64,000 nt of DNA from Perkinsus olseni (taxonomy: Eukaryota; Perkinsozoa; Perkinsida; Perkinsidae), in assembly GCA_013115135.1 (NCBI GenBank), contig JABANP010000017.1, positions 1 through 64,000 on the forward strand, written 5' to 3'. The notes under the pieces are model-generated. The model did not search any database and was not told the DNA's origin. It was given only the letters and a program-made list of their open reading frames with translations. Below, one piece after another: positions 12,450 through 24,559 of this stretch. The position numbers and the translations under genes are program-made. The number at the start of each line of letters is the position of its first letter. Within the stretch, counting starts at the first letter, position 1.

Positions 12450-12498
12450 GCATGACAAACAACCCCACGAGCGAGGTTCAATCCCGTCGTATGGCAAA
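12450..12498 (+). other. Degenerate tRNA-like stretch next to the SLC37 stop
   Basis: The bases TTGGTATAGTGGATAAATGC resemble an A-box/D-arm, and about 30 bases later GCGAGGTTCAATCCCGTCG resembles a B-box/T-arm. The T-stem pairs only partly and the acceptor ends do not match, so a functional tRNA is unlikely. It may be a tRNA relic or a tRNA-derived short element immediately downstream of the SLC37-like gene. Confidence 0.3.
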
Positions 12499-15400
12499 TT
12501 ATTCAGACATCTGAGTGAGGCTCACTCCCTCTTCTCTCGACTGGTCTGCCATCTCCTTCCTCATAACCGGCACTAGCAGAAACGCCGCCATCAGCAGCAT
12601 ACCTGGCATCGCCCGACCGTCCACCGAAACACTCTGGTTCAATCCCGGCAACGAAAACCTTCTCTTGAGGCGGTCCATTCTCCCACGCAAAGTTGTATCC
12701 CAGGGGCCCTTCCACAGCACAGATGTTTCAGGATTCTGTGTCATCACGAAATCCCTTCGAATTCGGACATTTTTGAAAAATGACATCATAACGACCAACA
12801 CAGTACCGTTGTATTCCATATCCCCCGAACCCAGGTTCGAACCCCACAAGGATCATTTTCTCACCTGTAAATGCAACGAAGAGCCAGGCCCAGCTAGAGC
12901 CTGTTGTGAGGACCGGTATCGCCAGCTGCGTCATCGCCGCGCCTATCGAGGCAACCCCATCAACCAAGCCGCTCACCGACGCTGTGACGTTTGACTCTGC
13001 ATCAGCCTGACTACCCAGATCCGCGCAGACTGCTGCCGAGATCAGATTGGCGGGGCCTCCGACCTGATGAGAGAAACAAAAGATACGGGCTTGCCGCCTT
13101 AGTTCGGACGTTAGTTCGATGGAAAGAGGCTCGGCGCCAATCACAAAACGGAGTGCGAAATGCCCGACCCTCGCTGTGCGGGCTTGCACACACCGAGGGT
13201 GTTACGACAGAGGGACCAGGCTGGACACAGTGTTTCCATCTGGGTTGATGGTTCTGATGCAACGCAACATGTTAAGACGGGGGCAATGCTGCAACATGCC
13301 TTGATAGCTCAGGGAGGATTGGCGATCTGCTGATCGAGGGCACGCGAGTTATCTCGTGCTCGTGGCAGCCAACCACTAGTATACATGGCAGTAAATTACT
13401 GCCAGTAATCGAGCAGTTGATGAATGATTCTCAGGGAGGAGATGATAGATATAGACCTCACAGATGGGATACTGAGCATCGTTGGGCAAAGTAGGGAGTG
13501 GATGCTGAATCATCTTCCTAACTTGCACCCCAGCAGCGTCAATGGAACCATAGTCGCGCAACTGCAGCCTTTGCAAATCTTGAAGGCCTTGAAGGAAGTA
13601 GCACCATAGCGATGTCTCGAGGCAACACCGTGGATACTGTCACAGTACTACCGTGGGCCACAGGCTGTGGCATAGGTACTCCCATTCATACGAAGAGCCA
13701 ACAGAGTGAGACGGGCTTCTGCAGCTATCATCAAGCCATTGGAGATAATTTAGGTTTTGCTGAGGAACTCTTCGACGTCCCGACCATTGGCACTCTCTCC
13801 CATTCAAGCAGATTTCATTTTCGAGCCTTACCATTCAGCTCGGTTAGAGAGAGTGTAAATAAGAGATTTTTCTTGCCGAGCAGTCCTCTGCTGGTTTGAG
13901 GTACTCCTCCGAGGAGTTGATTGACAACGGTATTGCCCTTGAGAGTCGGCCTTGCCTTACCCAGCCGATCGCTGAGCCCCTCGGGCCCGAGGAGTGGCAG
14001 ACTTGCATAGGATGAACCGATGCCGAAGGCTCTAGGGAGGGACTAGTTTCCTCGGAGGAAATTCCTCCCCAGAGTTACGAGAGTAACTATAGAGTTACTC
14101 CCGCGGCGATCATAGCTCGCCTTTCACAACTGTTGTAGAAGGCGAGCCGTGATCGCTTTCACCGCCTACATAGCCAGGACGTGGAGAGACCTGATCGAGG
14201 GCGCGCGTTTTTTGACGAAAGACAAAACTTTCGTCTCCGTGGCGGCTGACCACTATCTAGCGACTCGAATCGCATAGCGCTTCCACGAGTCTTCTCTAAC
14301 ACCCATAATGTGGGGGAGTCTCCTGCCCTCAGTAACGATGGACATGCTCAGGGCTGCCTTGCTACGGTGTGTGAGTACTTCAACGCTCTTATATCGATAC
14401 CCTCCCCCTCATCATGATTCACGGCCGCTGAATCGTCCTCCCGCCTCCTAATCAGCAGCATGCCTGCCTTTCCCAAGATGGGTCGAAATCTTCGAAGACA
14501 GCCGCCTTCTCTTGTCGTTCGACCGAATCCATCTCGAACACTCCAGCAAAGATACTTACCAGCAAGCCAGCTAAGAATATTATCATTGTGATTGGTACCG
14601 CCGATCCATACTTCAAACTGAGCGCTAGAGTTGGGATAATGGCCAAAGACAAGAAACGAGGTTATAACCTGACAAGAATCTGAGATTCAATCTTCAACAC
14701 TGCAGAAGTGACTGGACGCTCTGAATGCTCATTTCCCGAGCCCCCTGTTGCGCGCCTGAAGCCGAGTAAGTCTGCACCCTTCAGTTCACCCTGTCGATGC
14801 CTCTAGAAGTAGTAGTCTGCAATTCTTAGGCGAATCGAAAACCGTGGCATGAGAAGAGCCAAAATCGATCATACAATCGACTTCTTCCCTCTCGCCCATT
14901 TGTCAACAATCGAGCCAGCGATAACTCCACCCAAGCACTGGCCTATATCGTAGAATACCGACAGCCCATCGGCCAGCCCTGGATCCAGCTTGCAAACCTG
15001 AACAGTAGTATCATAGTGGAGCGCGCGCATTCGCGTAGGACAAAATCGAAAATCGACAAATAGTGACGATTCTTTGCCCACCTCGCTAAGGTAGTAGGGC
15101 AGCCAGAAGAACATGGCGTAGTTGACTCCCTTCGTACAAGCATAGACCACGGAGTATCGAGCGACGAATGGCAGCCGGAAAAGCAAGCCAGATCTCCTTC
15201 AAGCCCCCGCAGTACGGCTTCCAAGGTGGGGAGTTGAGCATCGGTCGTCACCTAACATTTTTATCACGTTTTCGCGGTATAACCGTTACTGTAACGACGT
15301 TACACATTGGCGGCCTACCGTTGCAGTGTAACGGTAGAGCGCAAAGCTCTCATGCCTAAGGACGGGAGTTCAATACCATCATGGTTCGTTGCTCGGAGCA

Positions 15401-18400
15401 ACTTGCTCCCATCATCGAAGAACATTGAACTTGGACTATAATGTCGGTATTATCGACCACGGATACTGAGTACGACCTCGACGTCACAGCCTCAGAGTCC
15501 CTACTCCACAGCAGCATCGCTCCGTCCTTCGTTCCGGTGTAAAGACGTAAAAACAGGCGGCAGAGGATCCGAGTTCGATAGACTATTCCCAATGCTAATT
15601 ACATTTACCGAGGCTCTACGACTGACCCGCGCGTGCACAGCCGAACGACACTACCTGCGACCCTAGAGCTTGGACGCCATTCACAGTTGGAGGAGAATCC
15701 TTCAGCTTGAGAGAATAGTATGAGAATACTACCATCAGCAAGGAAGGGCCCAGGAAAACCAGCAATACCTGAAGAGAGGGCCTTGAGCAACGCGGACTAG
15801 TAGATGTACGCCGGACTGATGTTCTTCCAGTTCATACTCATCCTATCGCTCCGCTGCAAGAATGTGCTGCCTGGTTAGGATACTCCGCGCGCGATTATTA
15901 TTAATACAGTGGCGGGTATCAGAGTCTGATAATCAGACTATCACTGGCGCGGCTCGTCTAGGGCACATAACCAATTGTGATCGGTGTCATCGAACCAAGT
16001 CGGAACACTCTTGCCATAGTGACTCACAGACTGTGAGTCGACTGTGACAGACTCACTGACAGACTAACGGACTGTGAGTCAAACACAAGTGACCCCGATC
16101 CATGAATCCATGCGAGACACTTCAAGCAGCTTTTTGCACACGCCCAATTTCTGAACAACCCCCGAGAGCGAGCATAGTGAAAACCTCAGAATGAACTCAC
16201 CACAGTATAAATTTCCTATACTACAATCACCGAACGTTCCATACTCGCAATCCAGTTCGCTCGACCATCCTCTCACACCGCGTTCCCTTCAACGGTTGAA
16301 GTTTAACCCCTACTACCCCCATCTCCTTCATAGGGCTGCGTGCGCCCCGGCGATACCCAGTGCCAGGGCGGCCATGAGGGCTCCAACAATGTTACCAACG
16401 CTCGCATTGCTCGACCACAAGCCGAAGAGCATACCAGAATGTGCGGGATTGACCACCCCAATCCGGTCGTCCACAACACTGGCGGTTTCAGAATCCTCAG
16501 AAGTCTCGTCCTCCTCGGAGCCTTCAATGAGATGATGGACGGGAGCAAGCCAGTTACCAACTAGCTTAACGCAGGCCGGCCAACACAAAGATTGAACCTG
16601 CACACCATAGCGCTGAGGGAAAGGTATTTCACATGCCATCACGTACTGTATGAACCGTCAATTACACGAAATTACACATGAATTATGAAGTTATGCTTAT
16701 CAAATCCACGATATAAGCCAGTTATCCTATAGCATAGGACCTATACGGAAGGACCCCCTCTGCTAAGAAATCCTGAGTCAGGATGAACGAAATGCAAGGG
16801 CTCCAGAGCGAAGCCATGAAAGCCGAATCACGGCCTATGCAACGCACGAAACACCCTCGATTATAGTCATAACAGTGTAACATGCAGCAACATCCCAGTA
16901 ACCAGTCGAGTTTGTTAACTTGCGAGAATGTACCCCGACTCCAAACGGCCCTGCAATTCAGTTAGAAATTACAATAAACCCGTACTTCGCAGGGAAGAAG
17001 GCCAGAGAGGCGGCAAACTCAAGTCGCAGACGAGCGCCTTGGTCTTTGAAGCCCCTCAAAGCGTAGTAAGCGAGCTCAGTAAGCCCATCGCCGATCTTCT
17101 CAGTTGCCACTGGGGCTGCCAATAAGTAGGCCACGATCCTCCTACGAACCAGTCTCATAGCACAAATGGCTTGGAGCGTACGAAGTTGCACGGTGACCTT
17201 GTCGCAGTTCGCTGCAATAGGGCTGCAGCGCATACCGAAGCAATGTTGGCGATCCATGAACACTGCTGTTATTCTGGCTTACATCTCTACGACCATAGCT
17301 CTGACGAAAGCCAGAAGTGAGTCCGGGAGTGATTCTTGTCGCCAAACCTAACTCCTTTCAATGCAGAGCGAGCAGCCGCTCGAAACAGCGGTATCTGTGC
17401 CCCTCTACCATAGAGAAGTACGCTATGCGAGCTCCGACAAAAGCTTCACTCCTCCTCGTACTAGCTGCACTAGACTCAGCGATGGCAACCGACCTCGTAT
17501 GGGTAGCAATCTCAGGATACCTCTTCAGCGAAGCTAAGATATCGCACTGCCTCTCCGCAGGTGGGAGTTCCCCCCTCTCGCAGCACGCCCCAGTGATTAA
17601 GACTCAGTCGCCTGGATAGTCCCTCTCCTCTCGTTTTGGATGAACATACGTTGAACGTATTACGTTCACAGGTTAACAAAGCAGGGCGCCGGGACATGGT
17701 GTTTTCAAACAGTTCCTGACGAAGTAAGTCCACGCAGCCGAAGGCTCCGGCGACAATCAAACGATTTCAGCTCCAAAGGAAGCCAACCGGGGTCTTGAAC
17801 GACCCAGAATCTGATGGGACCGTTGATGTGCCTATTTTTCCGAGTCGGAAATTCCGACTTCTGGGCCAGAAGTTCTGGCAGAATACGCGGTAGGAATGAC
17901 CCCAAAATTTATCACCATCACCGTCCTGTTTGCCCTCACTACCAGGCCATTCAGTATCCAAATAGCAAACAGCACGACCTTGAACTCCCAGTCGGGTGGC
18001 GTCCGCATCACACAGAGCAGAGCAAATACCGTCTGTGCTATCGTGGTCAAGCCCAGCCCTATGGCAAGCACGGTCGAGGCCGAGAACACGTCCCCAAGGC
18101 GGCCAGCTAAGAGGAGCCCGGACGAGTATGCAATCATGAATAGTGTATCCAAAGCGGCCAGCGTAGAGGTCGGGAAGGCACCTGGGCGTGCATCCTGGAG
18201 TGCCTGAGACCGATACATGCTCCCTAAAGTTTCTTGCACCGCTACGGGAAGCACAAACTCACTGGGATGACGAAAACGATTTTTCGGCGAAAAAGTTTCG
18301 CATAATTTTTCAGTCAGTCAACACGCGCACTCCAAACTCTGCCCAGCTCCGAGCCTATTCCGGTCAATCTGAACCCCGAACCCTACCAGGGAGGGCTTCC

Positions 18401-18549
18401 CTACCCTTTACTACCGCTTTTGAATTCGAAAAGGACTTCCTCGCGGCATGCAGGGCCGTATAACTGCAGAATGTCACCAACAAGACTCTCAACCTTTCAT
18501 GATGCAGCAAAGTGATGAGCCTCGCTCGGTCATGGGTATGATCTACCAT
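12499..18549 (-). CDS. SLC37-type sugar-phosphate/phosphate exchanger, multi-exon
   Basis: Predicted membrane antiporter of the glycerol-3-phosphate/glucose-6-phosphate exchanger family, probably in an internal membrane. The start (18549) precedes a charged tail and TM1 with the family signature YTALHAARKSFSNSKA. Exon about 18238-17943 gives TM2-4 with ALDTLFMIAYSSGLLLAGRLGD. An exon from about 16602 continues colinearly with QSLCWPACVKLVGNW and SSNASVGNIVGALMAA. Exon about 15766-15655 gives TM6. Exons 15200-14870 give TM7-8 with GVNYAMFFWLPYYLSE and VFYDIGQCLGGVIAGSIVDKW. Exons 14645-14560 and 13064-12871 give TM9-11 with GGPANLISAAVCADLG and DGVASIGAAM. The last exon ends at TAA 12501-12499. 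An extra T in a T-run near 15179-15182 seems to break the frame. Introns are unusually long for this window (one of 1.3 kb). Substrate is unknown. Confidence 0.8.
16021..16039. repeat. Palindrome, 9-base arms, one-base centre
   Basis: GACTCACAG and CTGTGAGTC flank a single A. Further copies of GACTGTGAGTC and GACAGACTC words follow to about 16080, inside a long intron of the SLC37-like gene. Confidence 0.7.
16605..17942. other. 1.3 kb intron of the SLC37-like gene
   Basis: The flanking exons join directly into the family motif (LNGLV to QSLCWPACV), so nothing is missing from the protein and the whole interval should be intron. Several open frames of 60-100 codons occur on both strands but none looks like a protein family. 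A nested gene cannot be excluded. Confidence 0.5.
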
Positions 18550-18764
18550 CCGAACTAAGCGAAAGACCAGTGTCACCCAGCACACACCAAGGCCATCCTG
18601 ACCAGCACTGAACAGATAGGAGGAGGCCCAGTGAAGACGGAGTTATACACGTCCGACGGTAGACAATACGATTGAGGTCGATGCTGCAATAACGAGGAAC
18701 ACCGAGCTGAAACCTTAGCCCTGCCGAGAGGCCTTCTATCAGCGGAAGCCCAGTACCGATAGAA

Positions 18765-18835
18765 GCTTTCCTTATACATCCTGCTGTACATGGTACCATC
18801 GCCACGTCCCTAAGCACAAAGGGCGCCGGCCGGAA
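18765..18835. repeat. Dispersed repeat, copy A
   Basis: The segment containing GAAGCTTTCCTTATACATC, CTGTACATGGT and GGGCGCCGG is closely matched at 33505-33585. Both copies lie in spacers bordering the aspartic protease cluster. In one minus frame the two copies encode related short peptides (RDVAM/RDVAI then CIRKASIG), so they may be remnants of an exon from a duplicated gene. Confidence 0.7.
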
Positions 18836-19572
18836 GCCCAGTACCATAGCTATGGCATCTCCCCGACAGTGCGCGAATGTGAGCTGGTCGAATTGTACGG
18901 GCAACTATACAACCAAACGCTTCCACATTGACATGAACAATGGATAGATCCATGAACAACTTACGCATACTCATAATAGCGACCAGCGCACAGCAGCCAC
19001 CGAAGCGCTCAGGTCCACTCAGGGAATCAGGCAGGAACCCAACGGGTTCCTGGGGGGAACCTGTTTCGGTCTGTTGCATCCCGGGAGGAACACAAACTAG
19101 CGAGGGCAAGTAGGAACCCAGAAGGTTCTTACGAAGAAAACTGGGTGGGAAAAGCCGCCTTTCTTCCAACATTATTACTAGCCACCACTGGTTCAGTGGA
19201 GAATTATCCAATCGACGAGCCCAATTTCTGGATATGGGCTGGTGTCGTAGAGCAGTATTGACGTTGTCAATACTTGGCCTTGGCAGATCTTCGTCAATTT
19301 AACAGAGATTCACCAAGGCCTCATCCTCTCTGCTGGAAACCTCCAGCCATGGGCAGTCACCCCTAATTGTAGAAGCCCTCTTTCGCTCTTTCGCCCCTGA
19401 TTGGGCACTCTCGGTCGTGGCGCTTTCGGTCTCGGATGGAGCCCTTCCTTTATCGGACTCCATTATGGAGCCTCCATAGGCTGACAGGTGCTCCAGCGAC
19501 AGTTCGCTGAGCGAAGTTCGCTCCTATTAGTTGCACTTCACCACGCTTCAGCATTCTGGCGAGTGCGTCGAT

Positions 19573-19615
19573 GTGGGGCATCATGGGATGCCCCGGGCAT
19601 CCCATGATGCCCCAC
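19573..19615. repeat. Perfect palindrome, 21-base arms, one-base centre
   Basis: The left arm begins GTGGGGCATCATGGG and the right arm ends CCCATGATGCCCCAC, with one unpaired C between the 21-base arms. It lies about 220 bases beyond the stop codon of the first aspartic protease gene. As RNA it would form a strong hairpin, but a terminator role is speculative because similar palindromes occur elsewhere. Confidence 0.85.
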
Positions 19616-19837
19616 TTCAGAACAGCTAAGATAACGCGAGTCGGGCTATCCGACAGCGGATCGATTAACACTGCGAAATCGCCGATGGGCGACGGCTTCC
19701 GGCATAGACCTCATGCCACGAACGCCCCTCACATCGTGTGACGCGCCCACGGGGCGAGTCGTAAGATTATTAGAAGTGAGAATCGCAGGAACCTTTCCGA
19801 GCGTTGCCTCAGGCGGGAGGAACATTTTTCGCATAGG

Positions 19838-21055
19838 CTAGATGAATCCCTGGGTCCACTGCTGGGCGGCCAACCCCGAGTGTTTTGGTCGGAGCCCGAG
19901 CACGTTGCTCTCGAAATCAACGTAGGCATCGCACGCTCTGAGGAAAGGGGCACCCAGCAGAACACGATCCTCCTGATGAGATGCAATGCCGAGAACACAC
20001 CAGCCACGCATGCACCGAGCGTAATCTCTGGCCGGAATGGCCACGGCTATGCTCCGGTTCGAGCCGACAGTGAAAACTAGAGTTGGGAAAAACTTCAAAA
20101 CGCCTTCATCGATGAACCAGTGACTTCCCGTGTTCGTTTTTTTCTCGAAAATTGGCCTGGCCCTCCCCGGATTTCGCCAAAATCGATCAAGTTTTATTCG
20201 CTCCTTCGCGTATTCAATGATGGCATATACAAACTGGGCTGCATCGGGAACCAAAATATCTCTCGTTCCGCTGTCCACATAACCCAGGCGAGAGCTGTTC
20301 CGACCTAACTCGTCTGAGCCCTGGGTGTGCAAAAGATTCCAATTTGACCCCAATATTGCCATAGCGGAAACCCTTACTGTCACCCTGTTCCACCGGACCT
20401 TGTCACACATCTCCAGCGAAGTCAGTTGCATCCCCAGCCCTCCTTCGACCACTTTGCCCAATACCACTCGTCCACTAATACCAACTTTTCCGCTCGGCTG
20501 CGTGCGGATCGACAGAGACAATTTATCGATCACAGATTTGTATTTGAGTTGCTGCAGCAAACTCGTGAGAGGGTTGTCCGCACTCACCAGGCCCATGCCC
20601 AGAATACCTGGTGACCTCGCACCCTCATGTGACGGCGGCGGGACGAAGTCGACAACAACCCCAAATTCAACACCATCAATACTACGCTCCCCCAGAGTGA
20701 TCGAGCCAGAGCGAAGCACAAAGCGGAAAACCTGGCCTTGAACGAACCTCAGACCGAAGACGGACATGCCTGCGTCAAGGCATGTCCTTCTCCCTGGACA
20801 GAAGTAACAGGCCGCTCGAGGATCCCCACATGTACCTTTGCCATATTTTCCCTCGTACCATACCCCGTCATTTACAAGTATTGCGTTACTGCCGGTGTCC
20901 AGCAGCAGCGTAAGCTCTTGTCCATCAATTTCCATCTCCACGTGGTCATCTTCTACGGGGAACGTAACAGGCTTTCCATCATCGGAACTCAGCACCGCAA
21001 CGAGCCCAATGCAGAGGACCTCAGCCAGGAACAGGGCAAAACACATGTCTATCAA
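19838..21055 (-). CDS. Secreted pepsin-like aspartic protease (A1 family), copy 1
   Basis: An intronless 405-codon frame. The first 23 residues form a hydrophobic signal peptide, so the product is probably secreted or enters an endolysosomal compartment. The first catalytic motif LLLDTGSNAILVND lies near residue 52 and the second, GYVDSGTRDILVPD, near residue 260, so both catalytic aspartates of a bilobal pepsin-type enzyme are present. Between them GDPRAACYFCPGRRTC holds a Cys-rich loop shared with the other copies. The C-terminus has LLGAPFLRACDAYVDF, equivalent to the final pepsin beta hairpin. There is no long pro-region after the signal, unlike classical pepsins. It is the best preserved member of a four-copy minus-strand cluster and is probably active. 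Lack of introns contrasts with neighbouring genes. Confidence 0.85.
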   Translation of the reverse strand: MIDMCFALFLAEVLCIGLVAVLSSDDGKPVTFPVEDDHVEMEIDGQELTLLLDTGSNAILVNDGVWYEGKYGKGTCGDPRAACYFCPGRRTCLDAGMSVFGLRFVQGQVFRFVLRSGSITLGERSIDGVEFGVVVDFVPPPSHEGARSPGILGMGLVSADNPLTSLLQQLKYKSVIDKLSLSIRTQPSGKVGISGRVVLGKVVEGGLGMQLTSLEMCDKVRWNRVTVRVSAMAILGSNWNLLHTQGSDELGRNSSRLGYVDSGTRDILVPDAAQFVYAIIEYAKERIKLDRFWRNPGRARPIFEKKTNTGSHWFIDEGVLKFFPTLVFTVGSNRSIAVAIPARDYARCMRGWCVLGIASHQEDRVLLGAPFLRACDAYVDFESNVLGLRPKHSGLAAQQWTQGFI

Positions 21056-22524
21056 GAAGGATGGGAGGGTCTACCAAAAACAACTCTTGATACTTCGGAA
21101 CTACCCCACATCCCCGAAGGCGCATAAAAGACATGAAACACACTTCTCATAGCGTAGGGTCAGGGATGGTATTATAACTAAGCCCACACGGCGTGTATCG
21201 CACACAGCAGAGCCGTAGACGGACAACTTGTACCGTACAACTTGTACGTCTACTAGACGTCGTCTAGTGTACGGTACAAGCGTGTGTCAGGTTTCATTGG
21301 GTTGAGATGGAGGTCGGATAATCCGGCGATTCCTGTAGGCAGATACATTAGCCAGAAAGCACAGAGCGATGGAAGAGATCGTCAGGTCGTGGTGGCCAAC
21401 GAAATGCGCCAGCGACGCCAGTTCGAGAATCTTTCTTTTCGGTGGACGCTCCGGTCGACTTAGTCGACACGACTACACCTCATAGTTTTCACGCGAAAGC
21501 AACGAAGAGTGACTGGAGACGGGACAGCAGCACACAGGCGAGCGACAATACCGCAACGAGACGCCCGTGAGCACATCCACGTTCGAACAGCACCCGGACG
21601 CCAACCTGCTCGAACAATTGCTGATCAATACGTCTCCAGAAGTCATAGTCCGGTCCTTTGCGGTTTCCAAGATCTTTAGTTTCGGTAGACCCGAGGACGG
21701 CCCGTCATGGCAAACCAGCTCGGACACTACTTGGCAGGATACTTGCATGAGATAGGGCGTTCCGCCAGCGTACAGGGCCCCGCTTTTTCAACAGCCTCCA
21801 AGTTTCAGGTCCTAAGCCTTCGTAGTTAGCGAGCACTCGAATAGTCGCAGAAAATATCATCCACAAATTCATGGCATGCACGGCTTAAAATTGGACCTCA
21901 GAATACCAACTTTTACTGGAAACCTGAACAGAGACCGCTCAACTCTCCAGACCAAGTCAAGTCGTTCACCGACTATGGAACCGACAGAACTCTGAGGGCT
22001 CTGCTGACTCCACTAGTCAGCTCCCAGGCATCAACTCCTCGCCTATCCCCCTTGCAAATGACTATGTCGCTGATCATAGCTTGCTCCGACAAGAAGCTAC
22101 GCTGAAGCTAAGCTGAGCGGCGGATGACAAGAAGACATGAGTTGAAAGGTTGGATTCCAGACGCCGTCTAAAATACTCCGTCTGATTGCTCGTACTTCTC
22201 CGCCTGGCAGACGGGAAAATTCGGGTGTTGTGTTCTCAATCAGCCAGTCTCTTAATAACTACGCCGGCTCCTTCTAGCGGGACCCCAGGTGTCCATGAAA
22301 CGCAGCTTGGCCAATGGCCATACAAGGGAGCATGCTGGCGGCAAATGGCCACCGGACGCCCGTGCCGTGCCCAAGATTAACAAAAAGAGAAGACACGGCG
22401 CTGAGTCCACGTTGTGACTGAAGTTCGGTCACTGAATGAAGACTATCAACCGAACGCACTGAGGGTTTGATAGACATGAACATGACACCTAGTAGAACCA
22501 TCGTGGCTAACGGTTAAAACGAGC
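21056..22524. other. Intergenic region between aspartic protease copies 1 and 2
   Basis: No convincing gene. A nested inverted repeat lies at 21227-21280: outer arms CTTGTACCGTAC and GTACGGTACAAG enclose ACTAGACG-T-CGTCTAGT, again with a one-base centre. The short open frames on both strands have no recognisable content. Confidence 0.5.
21227..21280. repeat. Nested inverted repeat with one-base centre
   Basis: Outer 12-base arms (21227-21238 and 21269-21280) are perfect complements. The inner 17-base palindrome (21252-21268) has 8-base arms around one T. A 13-base stretch repeating CTTGTAC interrupts only the left side. Confidence 0.75.
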
Positions 22525-23694
22525 TCAACTCGAGACGGTGGGCCAAGTGTATTTAGGTTGAAGCCCGATCTTGTTAGAGTCGAAGTTCACATGGATATCA
22601 TATGCTCTGATGAAGGGAGCTCCCAGCACCACTTTGTCCTCGATTTTAGACTCCACGATCTTTAAAGTGCATCTCTCTCCCTTGCATCGTGTGTAATCCG
22701 TCGGGGATATCTTCACGAGATGACGTCCGTCGGAGCCGAGACGCAAAGCTAGAGTTGGCAGATACTGCAGCGAAGCTTTTCTTACGACCCAACGGCCTTG
22801 CTTCGTCCGCTGCGCCAACTTGATCTCCGAGCGATGACCCGGTGATGGTGGATCCATTGCCCGCTTGGCGTGGTCGAAGATCTCACCGATGAGGGCCTCC
22901 GCGTGCGGGATGTTGAGGGACTTCACCCCGTGAGCTACGTAACCCACATACGACCGGTCTCTTCCTGACCGTGGTGATCGGAAGATGCGCGGAAGCGTGC
23001 CGTCAGCGTCTTTCAATGCCATAGAAGAAATCCACACTGAGATCTTGCGCGTCCAGCTCAACTTCAGCGGAATCATCTGCGTTCCCGGTCCCACCTCGAG
23101 AGCATCACCCAACGTCAATCGTCCATTGATGCCGCCGTCCTCGCTCGACTCAGTGCGGAGCGAGAACGACGCCCGGGAAATCACTCCCCTATTCCGTAGT
23201 TGTGCAAGTGGGCTCTCCACAGGGTTCGTCCTATATCCTCTGGCCACGCCAAAGGTCCCCGGCACTCTGAAGGTCGTATCGGCCGACGAGTTGTAATTAA
23301 CGATGACGCCGAACTCAGCATCCTTAATAACACATTCCCCCAGCTTGACCGTGCCAGTGTGCGGCACGTACGTTACCCTGCCGTCGAGAAAATCTGCGGT
23401 GAAAACCGGCAATTTGGACGGGTAGCAGCCCACCTTCCCCGGGCAGTAGTAGCAGGCTGCCCGAGGATCTTCGCACGCTCTCATACCGTACTTTCGCTCA
23501 TACCAAACACCATCATTCAGAAGCATCTTGTCAGAGCCAGAGTCGAGGAACAGGCTCATCTCCTGCCCATCGACCGTCAATTTCACGTGGTTGTCTTCGA
23601 TCGGTAGCGTCACCGTTCTGTCACCACGGCCCGGATTCACCACCGCTGCGAGACTGAAATGCAGAAGCTCACCCACCAGTAGCGGGAGGCGCAT
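22525..23694 (-). CDS. Pepsin-like aspartic protease homologue lacking the second catalytic Asp, copy 2
   Basis: An intronless 389-codon frame with an N-terminal hydrophobic signal and the same layout as copy 1. The first active-site motif is intact (LFLDSGSDKMLLND). At the second site the family sequence GYVDSG reads GYVAHG, so the catalytic Asp is replaced by Ala and the Ser by His. All other landmarks survive: the Cys loop DPRAACYYCPGKVGC, PHAEALIGEIFDHAKRA after the second site, and the C-terminal VVLGAPFIRAYDIHVNF. An open frame with this one change suggests a selected pseudoenzyme, for example an inhibitor-binding decoy or substrate-binding protein, rather than recent decay. That role is inference; pepsin-type proteases need two aspartates, so normal catalysis is not expected. 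Confidence 0.85.
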   Translation of the reverse strand: MRLPLLVGELLHFSLAAVVNPGRGDRTVTLPIEDNHVKLTVDGQEMSLFLDSGSDKMLLNDGVWYERKYGMRACEDPRAACYYCPGKVGCYPSKLPVFTADFLDGRVTYVPHTGTVKLGECVIKDAEFGVIVNYNSSADTTFRVPGTFGVARGYRTNPVESPLAQLRNRGVISRASFSLRTESSEDGGINGRLTLGDALEVGPGTQMIPLKLSWTRKISVWISSMALKDADGTLPRIFRSPRSGRDRSYVGYVAHGVKSLNIPHAEALIGEIFDHAKRAMDPPSPGHRSEIKLAQRTKQGRWVVRKASLQYLPTLALRLGSDGRHLVKISPTDYTRCKGERCTLKIVESKIEDKVVLGAPFIRAYDIHVNFDSNKIGLQPKYTWPTVSS

Positions 23695-24559
23695 GCTTGC
23701 TTGAAATGAAGCTAACAGATACCACTATCAAGACGAACACTGCCGCCCTCGAGCTACGCCCCTCACCGAGCGGAAAAGAAAACAGAACACGCTTCCCAAC
23801 AGAAAACGAAAGCACCGGATGGTAGAAACAGGATGAGGATAGTCAAAGCTCAAGGGTGTATCCTGTGCTCGGAGCTCGATCCTGAGCAGCTTTCGACTGG
23901 GGTCGGTCCAACCGCTGAAGTACAGCAGTTGGAGACGCCCGTCTATCGCCTGGTCTCCGAGACGGGGCGGAAACGGGCGAGCGACAACCCTTCGAGACAC
24001 ATCAACCTTCATTTCTGATCTACCCTAATGAATCGGGTTCGCCCCTTAAGGCCCAGCCATCCTCTATCCGTAACATGATAGCACTATCCCTACTAACATG
24101 TAGCAGCAAAACCGATGATCGCAGGGCATGACCGAGAATAGGAGAGACGGCACTGATCAAGCGTCGACGATGATACCAAAGGCCGCAAGAGACTGCGTAC
24201 AGCACGACGAAAAGAGGGAATACCAATCGTTGCCAAATCACCAGCGACACTGCGACTCACAAGGTGATATGCAAGACAAGCAGGAAAAACGGTATGCAGC
24301 CCCGAGGTTATCGGGCAAACTTATTCAACACTGATAGCGCGTTCAAGATGCGAGACGAGGCGGCAGTATTCCACTAACGACAGCGAAAACGCTTCGCTCC
24401 GCTGTCATGGCGACGGAGCGCTCCGAGAAAGATATCTTATTCAGCAGGTCCAACAGCTTAACCATCATGCCATTCTGATATCCCATCCGAGTGAGTTCCA
24501 AACAACCCAATGACACGTATTTTTGAGAAACCAGAACTGCTCAGTTGAGAGCTCGCACC
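23695..24559. other. Intergenic region, no gene recognised
   Basis: Lies between the start of aspartic protease copy 2 and the end of the prolidase gene, both on the minus strand, so it should hold the promoter of copy 2 and the 3' UTR of prolidase. No repeat or RNA gene was recognised. Confidence 0.5.

Larger units (their letters stand above)
18550..19837. other. Intergenic region, no gene recognised
   Basis: Between the SLC37-like start and the end of the first aspartic protease gene. It contains one copy of a dispersed repeat of about 70 bases (18765-18835) whose partner is at 33505-33585, and a perfect 43-base palindrome at 19573-19615. A 133-codon minus-strand frame at 19211-18810 has no family resemblance. 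Confidence 0.5.

Noticed and set aside
12450..12498. Possible tRNA gene
   Set aside because: A-box and B-box words are present, but T-stem and acceptor stem do not pair; kept only as a low-confidence relic.
18810..19211. 133-codon minus-strand frame before the first aspartic protease
   Set aside because: No signal peptide, no domain, and only a short dispersed repeat is shared with another locus.
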